Below, piece after piece: positions 34,477-42,115 of a stretch of 64,000 nt of DNA (the first letter of the stretch is position 1; each line of letters starts with the position of its first letter). The DNA lies in NCBI GenBank assembly GCA_965223755.1, contig CBDCXF010000001.1:744001-808000 (forward strand). The letters are read 5' to 3'. The translations under genes and the position numbers were made by a program. A model generated the notes under the pieces. The model was given only the letters and a program-made list of their open reading frames with translations. It was not told where the DNA came from and did no database searches. Origin of the DNA: CBDCXF01 sp965223755 (GTDB lineage Bacteria; Acidobacteriota; Thermoanaerobaculia; Multivoradales; JAHEKO01).

Positions 34477-35660
34477 TTCGCCGAGTCGGCATCCTCACCG
34501 GTGGCGGAGACGTCCCCGGCCTCAACGCGGTCATTCAGAGTTTGACCGTCCGTCTCGCCGATAACGGTTGCGAGGCCGTCGGGCTGCGCCGTGGCTGGGC
34601 GTCGTTGATCAACATCTCTCCTTCCGACGAGGTCGCCAATAGCCCCTGGCTCATGGAACTCAACCCAACAACCACCCGCCGCATCGATCGCACCGGCGGA
34701 ACGGTCCTCCACAGCTCGCGGCTCAATCCCGAGTTGCTGCAAAGCAACCAGATGCCGGACGGCCTCGAGGCGCGGCCCACCGAGAGCGAACGCCCCGACC
34801 TAGAGGAAGGCTCAGGGGAAGAACTTTTTGACGCCACCGAGCACGTCCTCGCGGTGATCGACCACCTCGACCTCGACGCGCTGGTGGCCGTGGGTGGCGA
34901 CGGCACACTCTCCTACGCCAACCGCCTGCACCAAGAAGGCATCCCGGTCATCGCCATCCCCAAGACCATGGACAACGACGTTTACGGCACCGACTACAGC
35001 GTCGGCTTCTCCACTGCGGTGACCCGCTCGGTGCACTTCATCAACGACTTGCGCACCTCGGCGGGCTCGCACGAGCGTTTTTTGGTTGTCGAGTTGTTCG
35101 GCCGCCATTCCGGAGAACCCTGCCTCTTGTCCTCATATTTGGCGCACGTCGATCGAGCTCTGATCGCCGAAGTTCCGTTCGACGTCGATCGATGCGTCGA
35201 GTTGCTGCTGGCGGACAAGCAAAGCAATCCATCCAACTACGCCATCCTCACGGTTTCGGAAGGTGCTCACCCGGCCGGAGAACGACCGCTTGAGAGCGGA
35301 CGAGCCGACGCCGTCGGCCACAAGAAACTCGGCGGAATCGGCGGCAAGATCGCGGCCGTGCTCGAACGGGCGACTGGAGAGCGGGCGCTCTACCAGCCAC
35401 TCGGCTATCTCATGCGCTCTGGGCCGCCCGACTCACTCGACCTCTTGGTCGCCCGCAACTTCGGAACCATGGCGGCCGACCTGCTGCGCGCGAACAAGAC
35501 GGGACTGATGACCGCAGTGGTGGGCGGCCGCTACGCCCCGGTGGCGGTCAGCCGAGTATGCGAAGGCGTCCGGCGCGTCGATGTGGATCGGTTTTACGAC
35601 GTCGAGCAGTATCGGCCGCAGATCTCGTCGGTGCAAAGTCTGCCGATGTTTCTGCACTAG
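34473..35660 (+). CDS. pfk: 6-phosphofructokinase (PfkA superfamily)
   Basis: ATG 34473 overlaps the gap stop and gives 395 residues. It has the N-terminal LTGGGDVPGLNAVI, the catalytic IPKTMDNDVYGTDYSVGF, and the MGR-type site replaced by VELFGRHSG. Position-104 equivalent is Gly (GGDGT at 141-145) and position-124 equivalent is Lys (K164). This Gly/Lys mix is known from the group III (long, mixed-substrate) clade, so ATP is the likelier donor but pyrophosphate cannot be excluded. It makes fructose 1,6-bisphosphate and is the third gene of the glycolytic operon. Confidence 0.93.
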   Translation: MIRRVGILTGGGDVPGLNAVIQSLTVRLADNGCEAVGLRRGWASLINISPSDEVANSPWLMELNPTTTRRIDRTGGTVLHSSRLNPELLQSNQMPDGLEARPTESERPDLEEGSGEELFDATEHVLAVIDHLDLDALVAVGGDGTLSYANRLHQEGIPVIAIPKTMDNDVYGTDYSVGFSTAVTRSVHFINDLRTSAGSHERFLVVELFGRHSGEPCLLSSYLAHVDRALIAEVPFDVDRCVELLLADKQSNPSNYAILTVSEGAHPAGERPLESGRADAVGHKKLGGIGGKIAAVLERATGERALYQPLGYLMRSGPPDSLDLLVARNFGTMAADLLRANKTGLMTAVVGGRYAPVAVSRVCEGVRRVDVDRFYDVEQYRPQISSVQSLPMFLH

Positions 35661-35674
35661 TTACTAGGGTTTTT

Positions 35675-35732
35675 CACCTATTAGGGATTTTCCCACCTAT
35701 TAGGGATTTTCCCACCTATTAGGGCTTTTCAC
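35675..35732. repeat. 19-bp direct repeat, three units (ACCTATTAGGGATTTTCCC)
   Basis: ACCTATTAGGG starts at 35676, 35695 and 35714, 19 bp apart, with a degenerate copy (TTACTAGGGTTTTTC) before them. It fills the space between the convergent pfk and CRTAC1 genes. It could act as a transcription end or protein-binding array; no hairpin terminator is obvious. Confidence 0.8.
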
Positions 35733-35756
35733 TCACTGGGGTCTTCCGGTCGGGCG

Positions 35757-37433
35757 TCAGCCGTCCTGGGCAACCTTGATGAGCTGATTCGCCTCTACGT
35801 TCTTGCGTTCGGTCGTCGAGCCGTCTGGCCAGGTGACGCGTAGCAGGCTGACTCTCTCCGCCGCTCCCAGCCCGAAGTGCAGCCGCATGTCGTCCTGGGA
35901 GAGGTAGCTGGTACCGCTGCGCACGAAGCGCGTCTGCAACGATTCGCCTACTTGGATAGCCACCGAGGCGCCGATGGCGTCGGTGAGCTTCCCCTTGCCC
36001 ACCAGTTTGACCATCAACCAGTTGCCGGCGTTCGCCGTTTCGTTGCGCACCACTTGTGCCTTACCGTCCAAATCGTTGACCACGAAGTCCAACTTGCCGT
36101 CGTTGTCGAGATCGCCGACCGCGAGCCCCCGACCGACGCGCTTGGCAGTAAAGACCTCTCCGCTTTGCTCACCGATTTCGGCGAAGGTGCCGTCACCACC
36201 GTTGCGGTAGAGCAACTTGCGTTGACGGTAGGGGGCCGACGCCCCCAGTTTTGCGTTTTCGAGCTGTGGGTAGACGTGGCCGTTGACGACGAGAAGATCC
36301 TGCCAACCATCATTGTCGTAATCAAAGAAGGTCGTGCCCCATCCGACATACGGCAGGCTGCTGGCGGCCGTTCGCGAGGGGAATGCGACGTCGCTGAAAT
36401 ACTGCTCTTCATTGCGGTAGAAGGCGTTGTACTCTTCAGAAAAGTTGGTCACGAAAAGACTCTGGCGGCCGTCGTTGCGGTAATCGCCCAACGCCACTCC
36501 CATGCTGCCTTGGTCGCCACCATCTTCGCTGACGGCCACTCCGGTGAGAAAGCCGGACTCCTTGAAGGTGCCGTCGCCGGCGTTGCGGTAGAGATAGTTA
36601 GGGCCCGAGTCGTTGGCAACGAACAAATCCAGCCAGCCGTCGGCATCGGCGTCAAACCAAGCTACTCCCAGCCCGTAGTACTCGTTGGCGTCGGCAACCC
36701 CGGCGGCTTCCGAGACCTCTTCAAAGGTGCCGTCGCCGCGGTTGCGAAAGAGTAAGTCGGACGTTCCTTGCATGCCTCGTGGACCGCACTGAACTTCGAT
36801 TCCGCGGTACTTACAAAACTGGCCTTGACCGAATTCCGGGAGCGCATCCAAGTCGACCTCGAGGTAACGGCTCACGAACAGGTCCAGGTCCCCGTCTCGG
36901 TCATAGTCGGCGAATCCGCACCCGGCAGACCACCCGCCTCCAGTGACTCCCGCCGGCTTCGCCACGTCGCTGAAGGTCTCGTCGCCGTTGTTGCGGTAGA
37001 GGCGGTTGTCGCCCACCGTGGTGACATAGAGATCGGCATGCCCATCTCCGTTGAAGTCGGCAACACAAACTCCCATTCCCCATCCCGGATGTTCGACCCC
37101 CGCGGCCCCGGCAACGTTCTCAAACTTGCCATCGCCCAAGTTCTTGTACAGGGCGCTGCTCGCCGCGGTCGGATCGCCAGCCCTCTCCACGGTGAGCGAG
37201 TTGACTAGGTAGATATCGAGCAAGTCATCTTGATTGAAATCCAACAGCGCCACGCCTCCGCTCATGGATTCCAAGATGTACTTCTTTTCGGGCGCGGAGA
37301 AATGGGCGAAGTCAACGCCAGCGGAATTGGCGATGTCGCGAAATGTCGCGGCACTCTGACCTTCAAACTCCGCCGGAGCGATCCAAGTCAGACTTATGGA
37401 GACGAAAAGATTGAGTCGATTTCGCTGTTTCAA
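35757..37433 (-). CDS. exported CRTAC1-like protein (FG-GAP/VCBS repeats plus ASPIC/UnbV)
   Basis: TTG start overlaps the stop of the TPR gene upstream (TTGA), with GGAGG 9 nt before; 558 residues. A hydrophobic N-terminus suggests export. At least six FG-GAP-type repeats with Ca-binding DxDxDG loops follow (DFNGDGHADLYVT, DYDRDGDLDLFVS, DNDGKLDFVVND), predicting a beta-propeller. The C-terminal ASPIC/UnbV domain ends RVTWPDGSTTERKNV. The biological role of this bacterial family is unknown. Last gene of the LacI-TPR-TPR operon. Confidence 0.9.
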   Translation of the reverse strand: MKQRNRLNLFVSISLTWIAPAEFEGQSAATFRDIANSAGVDFAHFSAPEKKYILESMSGGVALLDFNQDDLLDIYLVNSLTVERAGDPTAASSALYKNLGDGKFENVAGAAGVEHPGWGMGVCVADFNGDGHADLYVTTVGDNRLYRNNGDETFSDVAKPAGVTGGGWSAGCGFADYDRDGDLDLFVSRYLEVDLDALPEFGQGQFCKYRGIEVQCGPRGMQGTSDLLFRNRGDGTFEEVSEAAGVADANEYYGLGVAWFDADADGWLDLFVANDSGPNYLYRNAGDGTFKESGFLTGVAVSEDGGDQGSMGVALGDYRNDGRQSLFVTNFSEEYNAFYRNEEQYFSDVAFPSRTAASSLPYVGWGTTFFDYDNDGWQDLLVVNGHVYPQLENAKLGASAPYRQRKLLYRNGGDGTFAEIGEQSGEVFTAKRVGRGLAVGDLDNDGKLDFVVNDLDGKAQVVRNETANAGNWLMVKLVGKGKLTDAIGASVAIQVGESLQTRFVRSGTSYLSQDDMRLHFGLGAAERVSLLRVTWPDGSTTERKNVEANQLIKVAQDG

Positions 37434-38698
37434 GAGCCCATTCCTCCGGCGGTAAAACCGCGCTTGGCCAGCAGTTGCTCCAAACGTTCCTGAGCCGTGC
37501 GCAGCGCTTGGCGGTAGAGCCGTATGTGGTGCTCGGCACGCTGCGCGTCGCCCGAGCGCGCGTACGCCTGGCTCAGTTGGTAGTGCGCCTTGGCGGAACC
37601 CGGAGCTGCATCTACCGCCGCCGCGAGCGCCGCCTGGGCGGCCGGCAAGTTACCCCGCGCCATAAGCACTTTACCCAGCACCAAATTGGCGCGGGGCAGA
37701 TTCGGAACCTGGCCGAGCGCGGCGCGGGCGTGAAGTTCCGCCTGGTCGAGGTTGCCCAGCCCCTCTTCGGTCTCTGCCAGAGCCGCTTCGACTTCGGCGC
37801 CGCCCATCGCAGTCACCGCTTCGGCGGTGAGGACTTGCTTGGCGTCGGCGAATCGCTTTTGCTCGTTGAAGGCGATCCCCAGCGCCACCAGGCTCAGCGG
37901 GCGATTCGGCTGCAGCGCCAGTGCACGCTCCAGAGCCTCTACCGCGCCGGTTATGTCGTTAACCTGCATGCGGGCGATTCCTAGTAGGTATGGATAGTCC
38001 ACCACCGTCGGCTGCATGCGGACCAAATGCTCGAAGGTCCAAATCGCCGGCACGGGGGCGCCGCTCGCATACGACAGGCGCGCATAGGTACTCAAAATAT
38101 CTTCGGAGTTAGGCGCTTGTCGGAGAGCTCGCTCGAGCGTTGTCAGAGATGCCGCGGTGTTGCCAGTCTGAGAATGAATGCGGGCTGTTTCGACCAACGC
38201 TCGCACCGAATCGAACTCTTCGACAAGTGACTGAAGAATCTGCAACGCGGCGGCCCAATTTTCTGCCTTGCGTTCGATCTCAGCCGCCGCAAAGCCAAGG
38301 TCTCGCGGCAGGCCGCCCGACTCTGCTAGGCGGCGCAGTTCCTCGATGGCTTCCCGGCTGCGATTCGAGGACAGATAGACGCGAGCGAGGTGTTCCCGAG
38401 CGGGTCGGTAGCCGGGGTATTCCGCAAGGACCGCTCGAAACTGCGCCTCCGCCTCCTCGTGGCGCCCTTGGCGGTTGAGCACCACCCCCAACAAATCGCC
38501 AGATCGCGGGTCGCCTCCGTGGCGCGCCAACTCCCGGAGTTGGGCTTCCGCTTCCTCCCAGCGGCCGGATTCCATCAGCGGTCCGAGCTCCACCAGGGCG
38601 TCATCCAACTCGCCCTGGGCAAGTACCGGCGCAGTCATCAAGGCCGCAGCCAGTGCGGCCACGAATACGCCCCATCGATGCAACGGCCCCAGCCTCAT
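37430..38698 (-). CDS. exported tetratricopeptide-repeat protein
   Basis: A 422-residue protein. Signal peptide (residues 1-28, ending APVLAQ) followed by about ten TPR units (for example GRWEEAEAQLRELARHGG, GRHEEAEAQFRAVLAEYP, GDAQRAEHHIRLYRQAL). It probably acts in the periplasm or on the surface as a binding scaffold. Overlaps: ATGA with the larger TPR gene upstream and TTGA with the CRTAC1 gene downstream, so it should be made in step with both. Confidence 0.9.
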   Translation of the reverse strand: MRLGPLHRWGVFVAALAAALMTAPVLAQGELDDALVELGPLMESGRWEEAEAQLRELARHGGDPRSGDLLGVVLNRQGRHEEAEAQFRAVLAEYPGYRPAREHLARVYLSSNRSREAIEELRRLAESGGLPRDLGFAAAEIERKAENWAAALQILQSLVEEFDSVRALVETARIHSQTGNTAASLTTLERALRQAPNSEDILSTYARLSYASGAPVPAIWTFEHLVRMQPTVVDYPYLLGIARMQVNDITGAVEALERALALQPNRPLSLVALGIAFNEQKRFADAKQVLTAEAVTAMGGAEVEAALAETEEGLGNLDQAELHARAALGQVPNLPRANLVLGKVLMARGNLPAAQAALAAAVDAAPGSAKAHYQLSQAYARSGDAQRAEHHIRLYRQALRTAQERLEQLLAKRGFTAGGMGS

Positions 38699-40923
38699 GA
38701 CTCTTCGCCCTCTTTCAACGCACGAAAGGCGGCAAACTCACGCTCTGCGCCTTCCGCGTCCCCCAGCTCGGCGAGGGCGCGGCCCAGTTGATAACGGGTG
38801 CTGGAATCTTCGGGATCCAGGTTCGCGGCGGCGCGCAAATGGGCGATCGCCTCCTGATTTCTTCCTTCAGACAGGAGGATCTTGCCCATCAAGTAACGGG
38901 CCGCAGCCATTCGGGGATCGCGTTCGACGAGCCGCTCCAACACCTCGAGGGCCTGGCTCGGCTTCGCCGCCAGTTCCAGCACCGTAGCGAGAAGCTGCAT
39001 CGGTTGCGTCTCATCGGGATAGCGCGACAGTTCTTGGCGCAAGTCGGCTTCGGCTTCGTCCAGACGACCGCGACGAAGATTCATTTCTCCTCGCGTGGTG
39101 TGGGCGTTCTTCGCCCCAGGGTCCAGATCCAAAGCTCGCCGCAGTGCTACTTCGGCGGCTTCGTAGTTGTCCTGGGATGCGTAAGCTTGGGCGAGTGCGA
39201 CATGGAGTTCTGCCGACTCACGATTGCCGGCCAGGAGCCGATCGAAGATCGCTTCGGCCCGAACTCCTTGACCGCTACGCACCAAGGCCAAACCGTGCGC
39301 ATATTGCAACGGCATCGCGCTATCGGCGTCGACGAACTGCTCGAAAACGGCTGCCGCCCGCGCCGGCTGGTTCGAGTTGAGCAAGGCCATCGCCAGCATC
39401 TGTTCCAGGTTTGGGTTGTCGGGGTCCGTATCCCGCGCCAGCGTGAGCTCTTCCGCCGCGCGACGAAACTGTCGGACGTTGAAGTACGCGATCGCCAACG
39501 CTTTCTGCACTGCCGCCATTTCGGGTGCCAGTTCGTTTCCCTTTTCAAGCAGATGGACCGCGCTCTGCGCCTGCGCCGAGTGCAGCTTCATGGAACCAAG
39601 ATGCAGGTAGGCCGTCGCCAAACGCTGAGAGAGAGCGCGAACGACCGCATCCGCCCGTTGCGAATCTGAGGCCGGCGCCTCGACTTCGATGGCGATCGTC
39701 GTACGGTCATCCGACCCGTCAACGTCTTGTAGATAATCGGCGAGTTCTTCCTTGGAACGTTCGGCGAGGTTGGCGGTCAGTCGCTCGGAAGCTTGCAGAT
39801 GGAAGGCGGCGGTAGTTTCGTCGCCGATGCCGCGGTGCGCCTGTGCCAAGAGATAGTGCAGGCCCGACAGGCGGCGGAGGCGCACGCCTTCACTCTGCGA
39901 CCGCGCCCGCCCGGAGTTCTCTTCTTCCGTTTCGATCCGCAGCGACTCCTCCAGCGCCTTGAGTGCTTGGCTTGGTTGGCGCTGCCGCAAGAACGCCTGG
40001 CCGAGAAATTTCAGTGCATCGCGGCGCAAGGAATCGTCGCTGGCGGCGGCCTGCAGCGGCCCCACGGCTTCGTCGAACCGACGCGCTTCGACCAGTGCCA
40101 GCCCGAGATGGAAGTTGACCACTTCGGCTTGTTCCGTATTGGAAAGTGCGGCCTTGAACTCAGCGATCGCCTGCTCCAGATTTCCGTCATCCTTGTCGAG
40201 AAGTTCGACCGTCCCCAGATAAAAGCGCGCACGCGCCACAGTGGCGTCCAGGCTCAGGGCGCGTTGCAACGCCGCCCGCGCTCGCTGGTAGTCCCCGTGG
40301 TCACGATAGGTGCGCCCGATCAAGATCTGGGTTGGAGCGGCCGGTCGAGCATCAGCCAGCTCGGCCAACAGGCCCTGGGCTTCGGCGGACCGTTCGAGTT
40401 GTAAGTAAAGAGTCGCGAGTGCGTACACGTCTTCGAGGTTGCCGGGAGCTGCGACTCGCAATTCACGAAAAGTTTGCGCAGCCTCGCGCAAACTGCCCGC
40501 CGCAACCAATGATCTCGCGAGTAAACGGAGCGCGACTTCGTTGCCCGGTGCTTCAGCGAGGACCCGGCGCAAGACACCGATCGCTCTCTCAGGATGGTCC
40601 AGTCGCAGGTCGACCAGCGCCAACGACGTCAATGCTCGATTCGTTGCTACAGCAACAGTAGAGGCAGTTTCGTAGGCCCCACGCGCCGCCTGCAATTGCC
40701 CGTTTCTCGCATGGACATCGCCCAACAACAGCCATCCCTCCAGGAGCGCGTCACGCAGCAGACTTTCCGCCAGCTCAGGTTCGCCAAGATCGACCGCTCC
40801 CATTCCCGCAGCCAGCTTTTCGTCTAGGCCTGCCAACGACTGCGCGGCGGCTGAGACGGCGATGGTCGTGCCGACAAGAAGGGACAGCGCTACGCTCCGG
40901 CGAGTTCGATCGCTCGCTCGCAT
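38695..40923 (-). CDS. large exported tetratricopeptide-repeat protein
   Basis: A 742-residue protein, ATG 4 nt after the lacI stop. Signal peptide with SVALSLLVGTTIAVSAAAQS. Nearly the whole remainder is TPR repeats in two arrays, separated by a less regular segment around residues 350-440 (EEENSGRARSQSEG and DVDGSDDRTTIAIEVEAPA). No enzymatic motif. Tight linkage to lacI suggests it is transcribed with its own regulator and induced by the same sugar signal. Confidence 0.9.
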   Translation of the reverse strand: MRASDRTRRSVALSLLVGTTIAVSAAAQSLAGLDEKLAAGMGAVDLGEPELAESLLRDALLEGWLLLGDVHARNGQLQAARGAYETASTVAVATNRALTSLALVDLRLDHPERAIGVLRRVLAEAPGNEVALRLLARSLVAAGSLREAAQTFRELRVAAPGNLEDVYALATLYLQLERSAEAQGLLAELADARPAAPTQILIGRTYRDHGDYQRARAALQRALSLDATVARARFYLGTVELLDKDDGNLEQAIAEFKAALSNTEQAEVVNFHLGLALVEARRFDEAVGPLQAAASDDSLRRDALKFLGQAFLRQRQPSQALKALEESLRIETEEENSGRARSQSEGVRLRRLSGLHYLLAQAHRGIGDETTAAFHLQASERLTANLAERSKEELADYLQDVDGSDDRTTIAIEVEAPASDSQRADAVVRALSQRLATAYLHLGSMKLHSAQAQSAVHLLEKGNELAPEMAAVQKALAIAYFNVRQFRRAAEELTLARDTDPDNPNLEQMLAMALLNSNQPARAAAVFEQFVDADSAMPLQYAHGLALVRSGQGVRAEAIFDRLLAGNRESAELHVALAQAYASQDNYEAAEVALRRALDLDPGAKNAHTTRGEMNLRRGRLDEAEADLRQELSRYPDETQPMQLLATVLELAAKPSQALEVLERLVERDPRMAAARYLMGKILLSEGRNQEAIAHLRAAANLDPEDSSTRYQLGRALAELGDAEGAEREFAAFRALKEGEES

Positions 40924-40927
40924 TTTC

Positions 40928-42058
40928 TTAGCTGGCCGAAAGCACCGATCTAGCGGGGCCGCTGGAGTTCCTCACAATCAGACTCGGTTCGACCATGAGG
41001 AAGTCCCGCTTCTCCTCTCGACCTCGCAAACGGTCGATCAAGGTACGGGCCGCCAGCTCTCCCATTTCGGCTAGTGGTTGGTGGATCGTAGTCAAACTCG
41101 GATTTTGGAACTTGGCGCTCTTAATATCGTCAAAGCCGATCACCGAAATATCTCCCGGCACTTCGAGACCCGCATCTAAAAACGCTCGTGTCGCGCCGAT
41201 CGCGGAAACGTCGTTGAACGAAAAGAGGGCGGTAAACCCGCCTCCTTCGGCGAGCAACTCGCGTCCGATCTCGTAGCCCTTGCGGTAACGCGCCTCCGGA
41301 GAAAAAGGGTCGCTGTCCGGCAGGTCGCTCAGTTGCTTGGTCCACTTATCTCTCACCTTGATGCCCTTTTGCTCGGCTGTGCGCGAGATCGCCCGCCAAC
41401 GATCCGGGGTGTCGGCGTTGAGTGGGTGGCCTTTCAAAAAGGCGATGTGTTCATGACCGTGTTCAGTGAGATACGACAGCGCCAGGTCTGCGGCGATGTC
41501 GTGGTCGATGACGACGTTGGTCACTCCCGGTAGTGCTTGGCGACCGGCGACCGCGACCGCGGGCAAACCAGGCGATTCATCAACTGGAGTACCGACCAGG
41601 ATCAACCCATCTACCGACCGGTCTTTGAGTCGGTTGAGGTTTTCGGTCAGCAAATCGTGATCCCAGCGGTGGCTGGCGGTGAGGCAGAAGTATCCGTTTT
41701 GCGCCAAGTACTTCTCCACCCCGCCCATGACTCCGGCGCTATAGTCCTCGCCAAGGTAGGGAACTAAGACGCCGATCGACAGGCTGGTGCCGTACCGCAA
41801 CGAACGCGCCAGGAGATCTGGACGGTAGCCCATCTCCTTCGCCGTCGCGATCACCCGATCTTTGGTCGCTTGCGATATCGCCTCTCCCGCGGGAGCGCGA
41901 TTGAGTACCAGAGAAACGGTCGCCGGCGACACTCCGAGGCGATCGGCGATGTCCTTGAGACGAACTCTCTTGTTCCCATTGGAGGTTTTTTTGGAGGCGG
42001 CCACGGGGCCAGTGTGGCACGCCGGATACCGTCGGTTCAAGTCAGCCTTTTTTTTCAC
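40928..42058 (-). CDS. LacI-family transcriptional regulator
   Basis: A 376-residue protein from GTG 42058; GTG 42007 would remove a poorly conserved 17-residue tail. The helix-turn-helix and hinge read RLKDIADRLGVSPATVSLVLN then ATAKEMGYRPDLLARSLRYG. The periplasmic-binding-protein-like effector domain is complete (IGVLVPYLGEDYSAGVM, DGLILVGTPV, VIDHDIAADLAL, ISVIGFDDI, TIHQPLAEMGE). It likely represses in the absence of a sugar. It heads the TPR-TPR-CRTAC1 operon and faces the TonB receptor; the AAACGTTT operator lies in between. Confidence 0.95.
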   Translation of the reverse strand: MKKKADLNRRYPACHTGPVAASKKTSNGNKRVRLKDIADRLGVSPATVSLVLNRAPAGEAISQATKDRVIATAKEMGYRPDLLARSLRYGTSLSIGVLVPYLGEDYSAGVMGGVEKYLAQNGYFCLTASHRWDHDLLTENLNRLKDRSVDGLILVGTPVDESPGLPAVAVAGRQALPGVTNVVIDHDIAADLALSYLTEHGHEHIAFLKGHPLNADTPDRWRAISRTAEQKGIKVRDKWTKQLSDLPDSDPFSPEARYRKGYEIGRELLAEGGGFTALFSFNDVSAIGATRAFLDAGLEVPGDISVIGFDDIKSAKFQNPSLTTIHQPLAEMGELAARTLIDRLRGREEKRDFLMVEPSLIVRNSSGPARSVLSAS

Positions 42059-42105
42059 TTGACATTTTCGCGGCAGTTATGATGCACTATTAAAACGTTT
42101 GAATA
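42059..42105. promoter_or_regulatory. divergent promoter region with LacI-type operator
   Basis: TATTAAAACGTTTGAATA (42088-42105) is an 18-bp dyad with 16 paired positions around AAACGTTT, the centre expected for LacI-family sites. CTATTAAAACGTTT is shared exactly with the gap promoter. A TTGACA hexamer (42059-42064) lies upstream on the + strand. Between lacI and the TonB receptor, it could control both. Confidence 0.75.
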
Positions 42106-42115
42106 CGGAGAACTC

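Noticed and set aside
35675..35732. Telomere-like TTAGGG repeats
   Set aside because: The TATTAGGG core is embedded in 19-bp units between convergent bacterial genes and there is no replicon end here.
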